From Nymphaea colorata (taxonomy: Eukaryota > Streptophyta > Magnoliopsida > Nymphaeales > Nymphaeaceae), in contig NC_045148.1 of the NCBI RefSeq assembly GCF_008831285.2, forward strand, positions 5,086,001-5,146,000: DNA of 60,000 nt, given 5' to 3'. Shown in pieces: positions 23,509 through 34,500 of this stretch. The translations under genes and the position numbers were made by a program. The notes under the pieces were generated by a model. It searched no databases and had not been told where the DNA came from. It was given only the letters and a program-made list of their open reading frames with translations. Within the stretch, counting starts at the first letter, position 1, and each line of letters begins with the position of its first letter.

Positions 23509-25105
23509 GCCGTAACCTCCAGCCGCATGGGCCACTTGAGGATTCCTCTGGTTTCTAACAAACTCATAGGCACCAGGTCCACAGTCTTCGCCCCAACGGT
23601 GAAGGGCGGACGACAAGCGATCACAGGGAAAACAGCCACAGTCAAACCGTAGGGAGACAAGGAAGAGACGAGTAATTAAGTCTGGAAACCTCACCGGAAA
23701 AGACGAGTTTGTAGAGGATGAGGTTTGGGGAAGCAGTGTACGCCTTCGGCTGCTCCTTCTTGAACTAAAGGTGAAGCCAAATGCTATGGGAGGAATGCTC
23801 TGTGTTGGATGGACTGGATTCTGGTCGAGCCTGGCTTGGTCGCCTTCGGTACAAGGATTTGCTTGAGTACTTGCAAGGCCGTTGAATGGCGAAGTCACTG
23901 CTGGCAGGAGCTAAATCGCTTTCACCTAAATCAGATGGCCACTAGAACAGGACGAGGCTGGGTGTCTTGTCTAAGCACTTGTACAGCAAGCGGTCGCCGG
24001 TGGAGACAACAGCATCAATATGATTAGAGCCGTTGGAGTCTCTTTCTCTAAAATAGTGGCGGCCAAAAATTCGAGGATTCCGGCCAGCAAGTTGCACCTC
24101 AAGCATCAAGCCGAGGCTCGATGGGACTGTCTCACAGCAAAGATCTGTCTGAGGTTCTGAGCACTTTGGCGACCAACGGCTACACCAGTGACAGTGAAAG
24201 GAAAAACAGAATCGTCCAAAAAATACGCAGCTATGAAATATAGACTAATTCAGCACGAGAAATGAGGTTGAACAGAGATTGGACCATTGTGGGTTTGCTC
24301 TGAGAGGATTGTGGGACCCTTGCGATACTGTAGGATCGGCCAGTCGTTGGATTCTGCCAAAAGAGAAGCCAGAAATCGATGGAACAGTAACGGAGTGGGA
24401 AAGCCAGTTCTGTCACGAACCAGGTGGAAGAGGCAGAGGATGTAAAGGTCGAGACGACATTTATCACCGTTGGTAGGTCCACCAGAGTAGGGGGACGCAC
24501 TAGGGGGTGCATGGGGGTCAGAGCTGCAAGGTAAATCGGTGAAGAACCACGTCACAGGCATCTGCAATTGGTTTATGCTCGGGGAGGTGGTGAAGAGCCA
24601 CGTCGCCACCTACCATCGACAGTTTTGGGATTTTTTTGGGAGGGAGGTAGAAGAAAATCGATCCAACATGGCGATTAAACAGCTTCATAGGCGAATGGGC
24701 GCCATAAACCCTTCTGAGATTTCAAAGATTAGTTTTTTTACAACTAATCAAAGGCACTCCCATCGTCAAACTATCGGGTTTTGATCCCCGCGGAGGCGAC
24801 TACAAGTTCAATCAGCAACTTGTCCTATCGAACTCGTCTTGGTCCTAATGTGGACACGGTTAAGCGGCCGACTCAAGAAGAAACAAATCTGAGTCCCGCT
24901 CTGAACCCCCCAAAATGCCCCGCGACCCAACCGAAGCAACCTCTCCCTCGATCTGGCTTTACAAAACTTGCAGATCCAACCTATGTTACAAAAACTGGAT
25001 CCGTGTCCAATGGTCCCCTTGTCGGTCCACATTGTGCCCCTTTGTTTGCCAAGGCACGGTGTGTCCTGCCTCCTAGGCATACGTATCCAAATCTAGGCCA
25101 CCTGA
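23509..25105 (-). repeat. Left LTR-like flank of the gypsy element
   Basis: It shares scattered colinear similarity with 32690-34495, e.g. ggatccgtgtccaatggtcc at 24996 against ggacccgtgtccagaggtcc at 34373. At its left border lies gctctgatgccg (23497-23508), which reversed resembles the tRNA-Met primer site TGGTATCAGAGC. At its right border ctcacctccctcgac (about 25108) reversed is purine-rich, as expected for a polypurine tract. Having both is odd for a simple 3' LTR. Confidence 0.5.
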
Positions 25106-25632
25106 ATCTCACCTCCCTCGACTAAACTTGGTCGAGTCATCAGGTAGGACTGGACCTCCTCGGTGGCATCTAGCCATGCTGGCTGTGACACCTTGGCCAC
25201 AGTTGGCCGAGGCTGCTGGTAGGCCCTAGTCGTGTGTGGCCTGGACCCTCTAGCATTCAATCCTATGTATGATGACACCTCCTGTCCATGGTTGCGATCT
25301 CCATTGGCAATTCCTGAGCATTGTTCTTGCTATTCTTCCCGAGTATCTCTTGGCCTCAACGTCCCCATCCCCATCCCCTCCTCTACTGCTCGATCGGTGC
25401 CTTCCTCCTCATGCTTGTCTCTCCCTCTGCCATTCTAGTATCACGTGGTAGGGCTGCAACAGATCCACCCCCTTCAGATGGAACCTGCCCCTAGGCTCCT
25501 ATCGTTGGGAACCTCGACACCAAATCTGTGGCATCTTCTCAAGTTGGATCTCCTTCTCATCCGTCTCACTCTATTAAGTACTTCCATTGGAGGTCGTCTC
25601 CTTGATCGGATCAGCGCCTCTGCAAGATTTGC

Positions 25633-27000
25633 CTAGGCAAGGGCTGCTTGTCGGGGGTCTCCTCTGAGGTGACCAAGGGGTTCCTGTGGAAGGGATTGAG
25701 TCACCCGACATGGAACACGGGGTTCATCTGAGCCCCATAGAGTAGCATGACATGCGATATGCTGCTTTCCCACTACATTCTCTACTAGATATAGCCCATA
25801 GTATTGGACAATAGTTTGGAATAGGGTTGCGCAAACAAAGTCTTCTATTCCTAAGGAAAGCATTTGAGCCACAACCATTCACCCACGAAAAACTCTCTCT
25901 ACGCTCGGGCTTTATCGTATTCTTGCCTCATACGGTGCGGGGCACGCTCCAAGTTCAGGCAAAGGGTGCAAAGTATCTCATGCCTATGCAACATGGTACG
26001 CTCAAGCTCCTCATCTCTGGCAAGGCCAGGTCCATAAGTCCTCAAAGTAGGAGGGGCATGCCCGTAGATAGCCTCACTAGGGGACATTCCAGTTGCCGAG
26101 TGTTGGCTGGTATTGTATGCCCAGTCACACCAATATAGGCATTTGACCCAAGTGAAGGGTAGATGATCATTAAAACTCCTCTAGTACGTCTCGATTGTGC
26201 GGTTCACCCCCTCAGTTTGCCCATCGGTTTGAGGATGGTGGTTTGAGCTAAACAAGACATGGGTCCTTACTAGACGGGTGTATTCCCTCCAAAAATTACT
26301 AATAAAGATGCTATCGCGATTGCAAACAATGGTGCAAGTCATGCCGAGATGGCTGTGCACCTACTCCTGTTACGATTTTTCCATCAGGTGCAAAAGAGGG
26401 GCTGAGAACTCAGCTGTTGGCAATCAAGAGGGAGGGGCAAAATGCCCATCTTTGGTAAGTCGATAAACCACTACTAAAATAGTTTCTTTGCCCTCCGATC
26501 TAGGTGTGGCGTCGATGAAATCTGTCGAGACATCTTCCTAGAGCTGATTTGGAACCAGAAGAGGGTAGAGGTGGCTTAGGACCTTCCTAGGTATGCACTT
26601 CTCTCACTGGCACAAGGGACGTTCTTGCACATACTTGGAAATGTCGGCCTTAAACCTTCCCACAAGAAATCTGCCAGAACCCGTCTCATGGTCTTCTCAC
26701 GACCCTCATGTTTGCTAGGGGGTAGTTCATGGTGATGATGGATAACCTCCTAACATACCTCACTCCGCGCGGCAACGCGCCACCCTTCCATCTCTGTAGA
26801 GCAGTCCTCCTCGAGTGGTGTAGTGTAGAATGCTGCTGGGGTTAGCTTGGGCAGAGTTATAGAGAACTAGCATATTGTCATCAACCCTTTTACATAGCCC
26901 GTATGCGGTCCCATAAGTTTGTGATTGGTGCTGAAATCGCAAGCAACACCTCAAGTAGACTTGAGAGGGTGTCAACGGCTGAGTTCTCAGCCCCTCTTTT
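25633..27000 (-). pseudogene. gypsy integrase remnant
   Basis: Frame 26087-25899 encodes SPSEAIYGHAPPTLRTY, the typical end of the gypsy integrase core, followed by a coiled stretch. 25878-25633 resembles the later C-terminal 'YYGPYLVENVVGK..' segment that precedes a chromodomain in many gypsy elements. 26640-27000 is the region before it with a degraded zinc-binding part. A clear chromodomain could not be read. Confidence 0.65.
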
Positions 27001-27120
27001 GTACTTGATGGAAAAATCCTAACACAATATCCAAGCTACACAATGTTGCTGGATAGGAGTAGACACCTGCTGCGCCAACAAATACTTGAGGCTAACATGA
27101 TCAGTGTGCACGATGAACTG

Positions 27121-27498
27121 CTACCCAATCAGGTAGGGGTGCCATTTTTCTACTACTATGACGATGACTAACATCTCCCTCTCGTACATGGAAAACCTCT
27201 TGGCATGTTCATTGAAGTCCTTACTGATGAATGCTATTGGGTGTTCCTCTTGGCTGAGCATGGTGCTGATGCCTACCTCACAAGTGTCCATTTCAACCAC
27301 GAACGTCTTGGTGAAATCTGATAAGAACAGCATGGAGCTTGTTGTCATGGTTCTCTTAAGCTCCTTAAAGGCTGCTAGGGCCTCCTCTGACCAAGTCCAG
27401 CACCCCTTCTTCAACTTCTTCGTGAGGGGAGTAGCGATGATGTCATAATTTTTGATGAAGCAGTAGTAATACCCAATAAGCCTGAGGAAGCCCCTCAT
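27121..27498 (-). pseudogene. gypsy RNase H remnant
   Basis: One open - strand frame of 125 codons encodes the junction of reverse transcriptase and RNase H: RGFLRLIGYYYCFIKNY, then PLTKKLKKGCWTWSEEALAAF and an RNase H start (VVEMDTCEVGISTMLSQEEHPIAFISK). In active copies the start motif is D(A)S..G(I)GAVL. Here TCEVGISTML has diverged. The frame ends at 27121 within RNase H. Confidence 0.8.
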
Positions 27499-27672
27499 TC
27501 AGCATAGGTTCATCGGCTATGGCTATTATAACATGGCTGAGATCTTTTTAGGATCGACACTCATGCCTTCCGTAGTCACCACGTGCCCAAGGTAGGCAAT
27601 CTTGGTTTGCTTGATGCTGCACTCAGAGCGCTTGGCGAACAACTGATTTTTGCTCAATACCTCCAAGGTCAC

Positions 27673-28212
27673 TCAGAGGTGCGCTAACACAAATCTTTTC
27701 AAGTGGTCCCTAAATAAGTCCTTCATGTATGGTTGGAAGGTGGCGGAGGCGTTAGTGAGCCCAAACAGCATGGCAAGGAACTCGTAGTGACCATCGTGTG
27801 TTTGGAAGGCTGTCTTGGCCAAATCTTCTCTAGCCATCCTAATATGGTGATACCTGGACCAAAGAACGATATTCAAAAAGTATCCATCATCGGCGAACTC
27901 ATCTAGCAATTCATCAATCACTGGGATAAGATGTTTGTCTTTAACCGTGGCTTCATTGAAAGACTGGTAATCGACACAAAACCTCCAAGTGCCATCTTGC
28001 TTCTTGACTAATAAGACCAAGGAGGAGTATGCATTGTTGGATGGTTGTATGAGTCCATTTTCTATCATCTCACGAATGAGACACTCGATCTCCTCCTCCT
28101 GAGCATGGGCATATTGGTAGGGCTGGACACTAACAGATGTAGCACCGGGCATGAGCTAAATATGGTGGTCCTAAGCCCCCGGGGGTGGCAGACCTACCGG
28201 TTCCTAGAAGAC
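27673..28212 (-). pseudogene. gypsy reverse transcriptase remnant
   Basis: A 159-codon frame (28152-27673) encodes the fingers and palm: PYQYAHAQEEEIE, MIENGLIQPSNNAYSSLVLLVKKQDGTWRFCVDYQSFN, then FGLTNASATFQ. The sequence continues upstream to 28212 with in-frame stops (EPVGLPPPGA text) and is cut there by the inserted element; the preceding codons resume after 31087. The catalytic YxDD box would lie beyond 27673 and is not readable in frame. Confidence 0.8.
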
Positions 28213-29760
28213 TGATACGGGCCAGCCTAGGAGCCCGCCGAGAGATGAGGCTGATGATGCCGAGAGGAGACGAGCCACCCCGGCCAAGCGCCGTGATAGT
28301 GTTGAGGCCCGCCCTTTGCCGCCCAAAGGCCGAGCGAGGCTATTGGAGGAGACAGCCACCCCGAGCGCAACGCATCCCGCATCGCTAGACCGTGATGAGG
28401 GGCCGTGGAGTGTCGACCAGGGCAAGCAATGCCAGCGTCGAAGGACACCGAAGGTGGCCTATATGGGCCAAAGGTGGTGTCGAGGAACATAGGCCAGTAG
28501 ACGCCGAGGGCGCGTCGAGCGTAGAAGGTGCTGGATTTACGCACCGTGCAGGGAAGGAGCCTATTGTTGAGGCAGGTATTAATTTCTGTGAGGCTAACCC
28601 TTTGCAGCAAGGCGAGTCATGAGCTAGGGACGAGTGGGACCAAGGAGTTGAGCGCCCATTCAAGCGAAGGACAGATGCAAATGGAGGACGCCCAGCTCAC
28701 AAGGACGCGAGAGGAGGAGACCACCCTGGTCGAGACAGGGTGAAGGAGTTGCACCCATACCGAGCGTCACCGCGGACACCTAGCCCAAGCAGTGGGAGTT
28801 ATTTTGACTTTGTTGACTGACCCACTTGGACATGTTTATTATTTGTATATGTTTTATGTTTTGAGTATTCATGTGGTTATGTATTGTACCGGTACAGATT
28901 GGAACCGTCCTGGGTCACTCAAGCATTATAAGCTTGAGCCTCTTTGTGTACAGGGCATCTTTTGAACTTTGGAAATATCGTGCTCTGAATGAAGAGAATC
29001 CTTTCTCTCTCTTCTCCCAGGGTTCTTCCTCTTCTTCCACCCGTGAGGGTTTCTCCCCCTTCTACTTCTCTTCTTCTTCTCCCTCTTATCTTCTCGTCTA
29101 CATCTTCCCCTATTTCTTCTTCTTCTCCCCATGGCGTCCCTGCCTTTGACGCCCTCTTATCTCGCCCAGCAACATCCAAACCGTGTCTAGCAAGACCCAC
29201 CCCAGCCACGGTCGGAGGAGCTGCCCTATCGCGGATCCCTTCTTGCTGCCTACCATCACCACTCTTCACCATACCGCGCCAATTTGGGACGAGATCTCAG
29301 CAATCGGACAGCACTAGCAGCTTCCCCTCCTCTTGGCGACACCCTGGACCAACTTTGAGAAGGATCCGACGACAAACAACACAACACGGAGGATGGGCCC
29401 TGCCGGAATCTGAAGCACACTAGCGGCAAATCCCTGCTCTATTCCGCCAAACCGGCGACAGCAACCCCAATCTTCATCCGAAAATTGGGGAAAACCCTAA
29501 CCCTGGTGATCTGACTTTCCCGTAACCCCTTCTTGTGTTGATTTTTTGAATTCTTAGATGTTTGAACTGGATTTACTTTGCTTTCTGCTGAAATCGTGTG
29601 GAGGAGGTCATCCCTGCCATGTTCTGTTCTGAACTGCTTGTGGTGGGTGACAGTGCAGCCCCTTTCTTCAACAACGACTGGACCTTAGGGAGGTCTTTTG
29701 CCCCCCATCTTTTGGGTGTCCCTTCATAATCATCACAGCTAGTTGCAGACCAAATTTCAG

Positions 29761-29856
29761 CTTGATCCAATGCTCGGTTGAATTGTGGCTAATTTCTGAA
29801 GTTTCAGGCTTGATCCAATGCCCGGTTGAATTGTGGCGAATTTCTGAAGTTTCAGC
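29761..29856 (+). repeat. 48-bp tandem duplication
   Basis: cttgatccaatg(c)(t/c)cggttg..aatttctgaagtttcag occurs at 29761 and 29809, differing at two bases. Confidence 0.9.
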
Positions 29857-30116
29857 TCCCCTGTCCTGCGGCAGACCTTGTTTTCTACCTAGCGCCTATA
29901 ACAGTCAGCCAACTTCTCCAGGGGCTCGACTTTGATGGGCAACTCCAATGATACTCAAATTTGGAGCATTCGTTCATAATCATTGAGAGGAGCTGTGGTC
30001 CAAATTTCAGCCCAAACGGAGCTCTGTGCGAATTTTAGTGATTTTCTGAAGATGGATTGTCCCTGCGTACACCCGTGAACCAGGGAGCTCATCCTAGGTC
30101 GGGAGAAGCTGGAGGT

Positions 30117-30500
30117 TTAGCTGCCTGGCAGCGCGCGTGCACCGGCGTTAATCGGTGCTTGCCACACCCCAATCACGTCTGCTCCTGGGGTTATACTGTC
30201 CCTCTGGTGAAGCTTCTTTACTTTGAGAGATTTACACCCTTATATCTCTGCTTTACCAATGACTACCATGTCTATTATGTTGAGGGTTTTTTAAAGGAGC
30301 GCACGGCGATGAGAAGGAGGAGCTCGGAGCATTAGCTGCCCTGCAGCGTGCATGCACCGGCATTAATCGGTGCTAGCCTCACCCCATACGTCTGCTCCCG
30401 GGGTTAACCTCATTTTTCGGTGAAGCTTCTCCACTTGGGCGATTCAATACTTTGCTTGTTGCTTAATTAGTGACTGCCCTGTTTGTTGTGTGTGAGGGAT
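30117..30500 (+). repeat. Two tandem copies of a ~215-bp unit
   Basis: Copy one starts at 30117 (ttagctgcctggcagcg), copy two at 30332 (ttagctgccctgcagcg). Both contain tgcaccggc(g/a)ttaatcggtgct, acgtctgctcc(t/c)ggggtta and ggtgaagcttct. They are roughly 80% alike. Confidence 0.85.
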
Positions 30501-31087
30501 CATCCAAGGTGCAGAAGGCAACGAAGAGGAGATTGGCGCCTACCCTCTCACCATGACCGTGCTGGATGCCAAGGACCTTGGTTTTCTGTCCTTGATAGAG
30601 TGCGCTGAGCTTGCCCCAGCCAGGTTTGCCTCGACTCACCCTATAGAACGGGCCGGGTTTTACTGCTTTCAGCCTTGTCAGACCGGTTTACAGCTGACGA
30701 GGTTCCCTCCCAGCACCTTGGCTGAGGACACGGACCCGAGCTGTGGACTATCCTATTGGTGTGGGGGTTTGTATGCACGACTCCTAGGCATGAATAGCAT
30801 GGTTTGTTGAGTGAGGCTTGAGGACTAATTTGTACGCTACGCTTGTAAGGCCTGAAACCATCTTGTTGTAGTAGGTTCAGACCTAGTGTAGTTTGGGGGG
30901 AAAGTCCTTCCTTGTACCATTACCCTGGGAATTTTTCTCGGTCTGTTTTTAGCGGGGTAGAAGTTTTCATAGTTCTCTGTAGTCAGAGCCACCAAAGCAT
31001 CCTTGAAGAGATCTTGGGAGATAAGGAATGGTTATGCAGGCAGTGATTTCAGAGGTATTTGACAGCATCTCGGGAACCGTCCTACCA

Positions 31088-31640
31088 AAGACATACGTGT
31101 ATTCACCTAGGAGGAAGGTTACCTTTGGAGACACTTCATCTTTTTTCATTTGCTTCTTTCGTGCAAGCTAGTAAAAAATATGTCTGCTGATTGGTTTGCA
31201 AGGCACAAAGGGTCCCCTTTGGGGGAACATGTCGGTCTAGGGCCTCGAGGATAGCCGATTCTCCATAAGGTTGGGAAAACCTTATGGTCATCTCGGAGAA
31301 TTTGAGAATAATTTCTCCTACGAACTGGATCCATTGGACACCTAACACCATGTCCATCCCACAACTCACAAGCACATACAATCCAAATGTAATAAGGTGT
31401 CTTGAACCTTCAGGTCGATGCCTTTACATAAGGTGTTACATGGAATCTTGGCATTGTCCCCCCATCATCAACTCAAAGGTTGGGCATTGCCGTGTTGCAG
31501 TAGCCGCGAGTTGACTGATGAAATTGTGTGTGGCCCCCTTGTCGATCAAAATCATCACTCCAAACCCTCCAATTGTCGAGTTGAATGTTACAAGAATGAC
31601 CGAGTCCCAAACCTCACCATAAGAGCGCTGAAACAATTCA
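31088..31640 (-). pseudogene. gypsy protease-region remnant
   Basis: Frame 31636-31436 contains VMILIDKGATHNFISQ, the gypsy aspartic protease motif (usually I/VD(S/G)GATHNFI), with Lys where Gly or Ser is normal. Frame 31381-31136 continues with GMDMVLGVQWI, the conserved 'G.DIVLGMQWL' stretch that links protease and reverse transcriptase, and ends in LLGEYTYVF just before the inserted element. The Asp needed for catalysis is present, but the frame is broken at about 31430. Confidence 0.75.
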
Positions 31641-31699
31641 TTCTAGAGGTCCAACCCTTAATGCTTTCAAATGCGCGAGCGACACAAATGATTAAAACT

Positions 31700-32075
31700 C
31701 TCACAACTCACTCCAATCCATTTGCAAACATGCCTAGAACAACAAAACCACACCCACCCTTGGACGAAGACTGCTTGGGCTTCGCCCGCCACGAGTTCCT
31801 TCGGCTGCCTTTACCTACAAGAATATTTCTCAACACACTACTGATGGTCCAGTACCACTGGCAAGACTTGTAGAAGTTCTCTGGTCCTGAGAAGATTGCT
31901 TGGGCTTCGCCCGCCACGAGTTCCTCCAGCTTCCTCCACTTACAAGAATGTTTCTCATCACACCACCATTGGTCTAGTACCACTGGCAAAACCTGAAGAA
32001 GTGACACGACTACGAGAGATTGTAATTGTTTTAGTAGCAAAACTTGGTGTTGATGGAGTGGCAGCGGAGACACTT
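31700..32075 (-). pseudogene. gypsy gag zinc-knuckle region, tandemly duplicated
   Basis: The - strand text contains WWCDEKHSCKWRKLEELVAGEAQ (about 31900-31970), a degraded knuckle of the CDEK(F/W)SPGHKC type. A 125-bp tandem duplication repeats the region (31769-31893 and 31894-32017); the two units lie in different frames. Gag upstream of this point could not be recognised. Confidence 0.6.
31769..32017 (+). repeat. 125-bp tandem duplication in gypsy gag
   Basis: ga(c/t)tgcttgggcttcgcccg followed by ccacgagttcct starts at 31769 and 31894. Later parts (acaagaat(a/g)tttctca, gtaccactggcaa) also match. About 85% alike. Confidence 0.85.
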
Positions 32076-32099
32076 CTGGGGTTCCTCCTCCGGAGCGGG

Positions 32100-32690
32100 C
32101 TGGGGCTTTGCTAGTCGCCAGTCGACCCCGCCATCCCCCTGCATTTTGCCACCTCCAAGAGGCATGAGAAGGGGCAGATGCGGATGCATTTCTACCTCAC
32201 CCATAGCAGTGCTTTCTCTTTCTCTCTCTCTACTAGTCTCTCTATTTAATACTGTGATGTGTTGCATTACTATGTAGTACATGATATCACTATATATTAT
32301 ATTGTGATATAATATTGTATCACACATTATTACATGGCCATGAGGCGCACAGGCATTGAGCCCATCAGGCACAAGCACGTAGATTGGAAGGGCCGCTATA
32401 GGCTACTTGACCCGGGGCTATGTCTCAACGCTATGTGCATTGGATGAGCCCTCCAATAGTCGGTTGCCAAAGGCCAGCTGAAATAAAAAATATACTTTTC
32501 CCCCATCTATAGGGTGACTAGAAAGTATACCCAGAAGAGCAATCTCTACTCTCAGGAAGATTTTGCGGCCTCCTAAGGCCTGCTAGGGGTGGAGTAGCAA
32601 CGGCAACTGCAACTGCAACGTAGCAGCAGCTCAGCTACTGTAACAACAGCAACACACAACAACAACAGCTACAACAACGAAGGTGCCTAT
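32100..32690. other. Unassigned part of the gypsy region with AT palindromes and a CAA-rich tract
   Basis: No gene is visible. 32270-32335 holds imperfect AT-rich inverted repeats (atatcac...gtgatat; gtgatataatattgtatcac). 32595-32680 is rich in CAA/CAG triplets. Frames do not match gag. Confidence 0.5.
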
Positions 32691-34495
32691 GCCTCAGGCA
32701 TGAAGCTGACAAGTATGGAACTCGACCATTGCAAGGTGTTGCTGAGCAAAAAATAGAACTCCACAACGTAGTTCAAATCACAGAGAAAGAATGCCTGAAA
32801 ACTAAGATAATTCTTAGAAACCTCACCAGATGAGCATGAATCCTTGAGCGAGAGCAATCTTGGGAAGCTCTGCGAATTCTTGGTAGCGCTTCCTTGGTTG
32901 GGCATAGGAACAGGTTGTCGCAGTACAAGAGCTCTAAAGCTAGTGGTCTGCTCTAGAACAGAAGTAGCCAGAATTCCGTGAATTCCAGTCGACTACCGTC
33001 TCCCTTTGGTTGAAGCTAGGTCCAGCACAGTTGCCTCATGTTGAGGAGTCTGCCTGAACACTTTGGATGCTGGTGGACGTCAGAATCGATGTGGTGGCAG
33101 TTGAAACTCTTCGTGCCTAAATTAGGCAGCAGCAGAACAAGCAGCCGAAAATCTTGATATTACTTAAGTGTTTTGATGGCCAATGGATGTCGATGCCGGT
33201 GACGGCGATGAAAAGAACGAGAGCATAAAATTTCCTTGATAGAAACGAGGGGCCATCAAAAATCCAAAGATTCTGGCTGGTAGGGTTTACCTCCAGGGCC
33301 GAGCTTGAGCTCGTTAGATTTGCCATATGCTGGAAATCCTGTTTGAGCGTTTCGGCAGTGAATAGTCATTGGAGACGATGATGGTGAAATAAAAACAAAC
33401 CCACTAGAAAATCGCCCTTCTGAAAACAAAAACTCTTTCAACATTGATTTCGAGGTCAATTCAAGCTCGAGTCGACCTAGGTTTTCTCTTGAGTGTTAGT
33501 GGGAAACAGACAAAGCTGCCTGTCCCTTCAATCACTAGATTCCATCAGAGCAGTCACCGCAAATCAAAGGGATAATATTGACAATTGTATAAAGGCTTGT
33601 CGCCAGAAATGACGATAGAGATGGGGTCTTCGTTGGGTCTTGATGGTCTTTTTCACTGTCGGCAGGTTCGCCGTAGTGGTTGGAGCTTACCCAAACGAAG
33701 GGGTCAGAGAGCTGCGATTGCTGGAAAAGAGAAGTCATCGTCGGAGAGGGAGCTCCTTTCTTCCGCAAGTCTGCGGAAGTGTTTCTTCCACCGAGAAAAC
33801 TGCAGGGTCAGTTTCTGAAAGTCGTGTTGGTGTTTATCACCACCAGCAGCGCTCGCAATCATCGGTGGAGCCTACCCAAGGGGTTGCGGAAGGATTTGAA
33901 GCTGCTAGTGATGCTGGAAGCGAGCAAGGGTGCCAAAGATTGTCTGCAACTTCGTCAATCAAAAAACATGATCGAAGAACTGTGTCAACCATCTAAAACA
34001 CCGGATATTTCATATCATTTGGAGGGAGAAGAAGAAATCCATCAATGGACAATCGAATAGTTTTATTTCTCAGCTGAAGGGCACTGGAAAACCCGTAATA
34101 AATATCCTTGGTTACAACATTTTCAAAAGTTCCCTTCTCCTCCGTGGAGAGGGGCAGATATAGCGGGCGAGAGGAGAATGCATGCTGGTTTCAGTGGGTT
34201 CGATTCGTTTGCAACGGCTGCGTCACAAAGCAAAAACCTGGGCCACAATCTCGGGTCAAACAAAATAAATCGGGTTCGGGACTATACCGAGACATACAAA
34301 AACTGATCCGAAAAGTACAGCGGGTCCGGGTTTGGATGTATAAACAATCTGAACCCAACTTGAGGTATAAAACTGGACCCGTGTCCAGAGGTCCCATGTC
34401 ATACCGAGTCCTGTGTCTGTCTCGCTTCTGTGTCCACAGCAACTCGGTGTGTCCCGTCCTGAAACCTACTGGCCGAGTTCCTCTGGGCTGTGCCT
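32690..34495 (-). repeat. Right LTR-like flank of the gypsy element
   Basis: Shows colinear diverged similarity to 23509-25105. Examples are ccatcaaaaatccaaagattc (33250) against ggccaaaaattcgaggattc (24060), and tggagggagaagaagaaatcc (34019) against gggagggaggtagaagaaaatcg (24640). It would be the 5' LTR on the - strand. Its left border and a primer site next to it could not be found. Confidence 0.45.
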
Positions 34496-34500
34496 GAATG

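Larger units (their letters stand above)
28213..31087. mobile_element. 2.9-kb TG..CA element (solo LTR likely) inside the gypsy pol, with AAGAC duplication
   Basis: It starts TGATACGGGCC and ends GTCCTACCA. The bases aagac flank both sides (28208-28212 and 31088-31092). Removing it rejoins the gypsy pol reading exactly between two neighbouring codons, which proves the borders. It is GC-rich and has no transposase or polymerase coding. A tattataagctt-type promoter region (about 28925) followed by pyrimidine-rich sequence (29000-29130) suggests + strand transcription. Internal repeats lie at 29761-29856 and 30117-30500, and a purine run at 30891-30905. A solo LTR is preferred; a non-autonomous TRIM/LARD-like element is possible. 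Confidence 0.75.
23403..34500 (-). mobile_element. Degenerate Ty3/gypsy retrotransposon splitting copy C
   Basis: On the - strand from right to left it carries an LTR-like flank (about 32690-34495), a gag zinc-knuckle region (31700-32075), protease (31136-31640), reverse transcriptase (27673-28212), RNase H (27121-27498), integrase and its C-terminal part (25640-27000) and a second LTR-like flank (about 23509-25105). Reverse transcriptase before integrase is the gypsy order. The two flanks share diverged matches in the same order (24056 with 33245, 24640 with 34015, 24990 with 34365). Exact borders and target duplication could not be fixed. All frames are broken. A 2875-bp TG..CA element (28213-31087) sits inside pol. 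Confidence 0.75.

Noticed and set aside
23473-25125. Several 80-140-residue frames on both strands
   Set aside because: They lie in the LTR-like flank of the gypsy element and are not conserved in the matching flank at 32690-34495.
28919-29423. Overlapping open frames on both strands, including an Arg-rich 68-residue one
   Set aside because: They lie in the pyrimidine-rich part of a TG..CA element with compositional bias, and no domain was recognised.
32270-32335. AT-rich palindromes as a possible miRNA or origin-like structure
   Set aside because: The arms are short and AT-only; expected by chance in such sequence.
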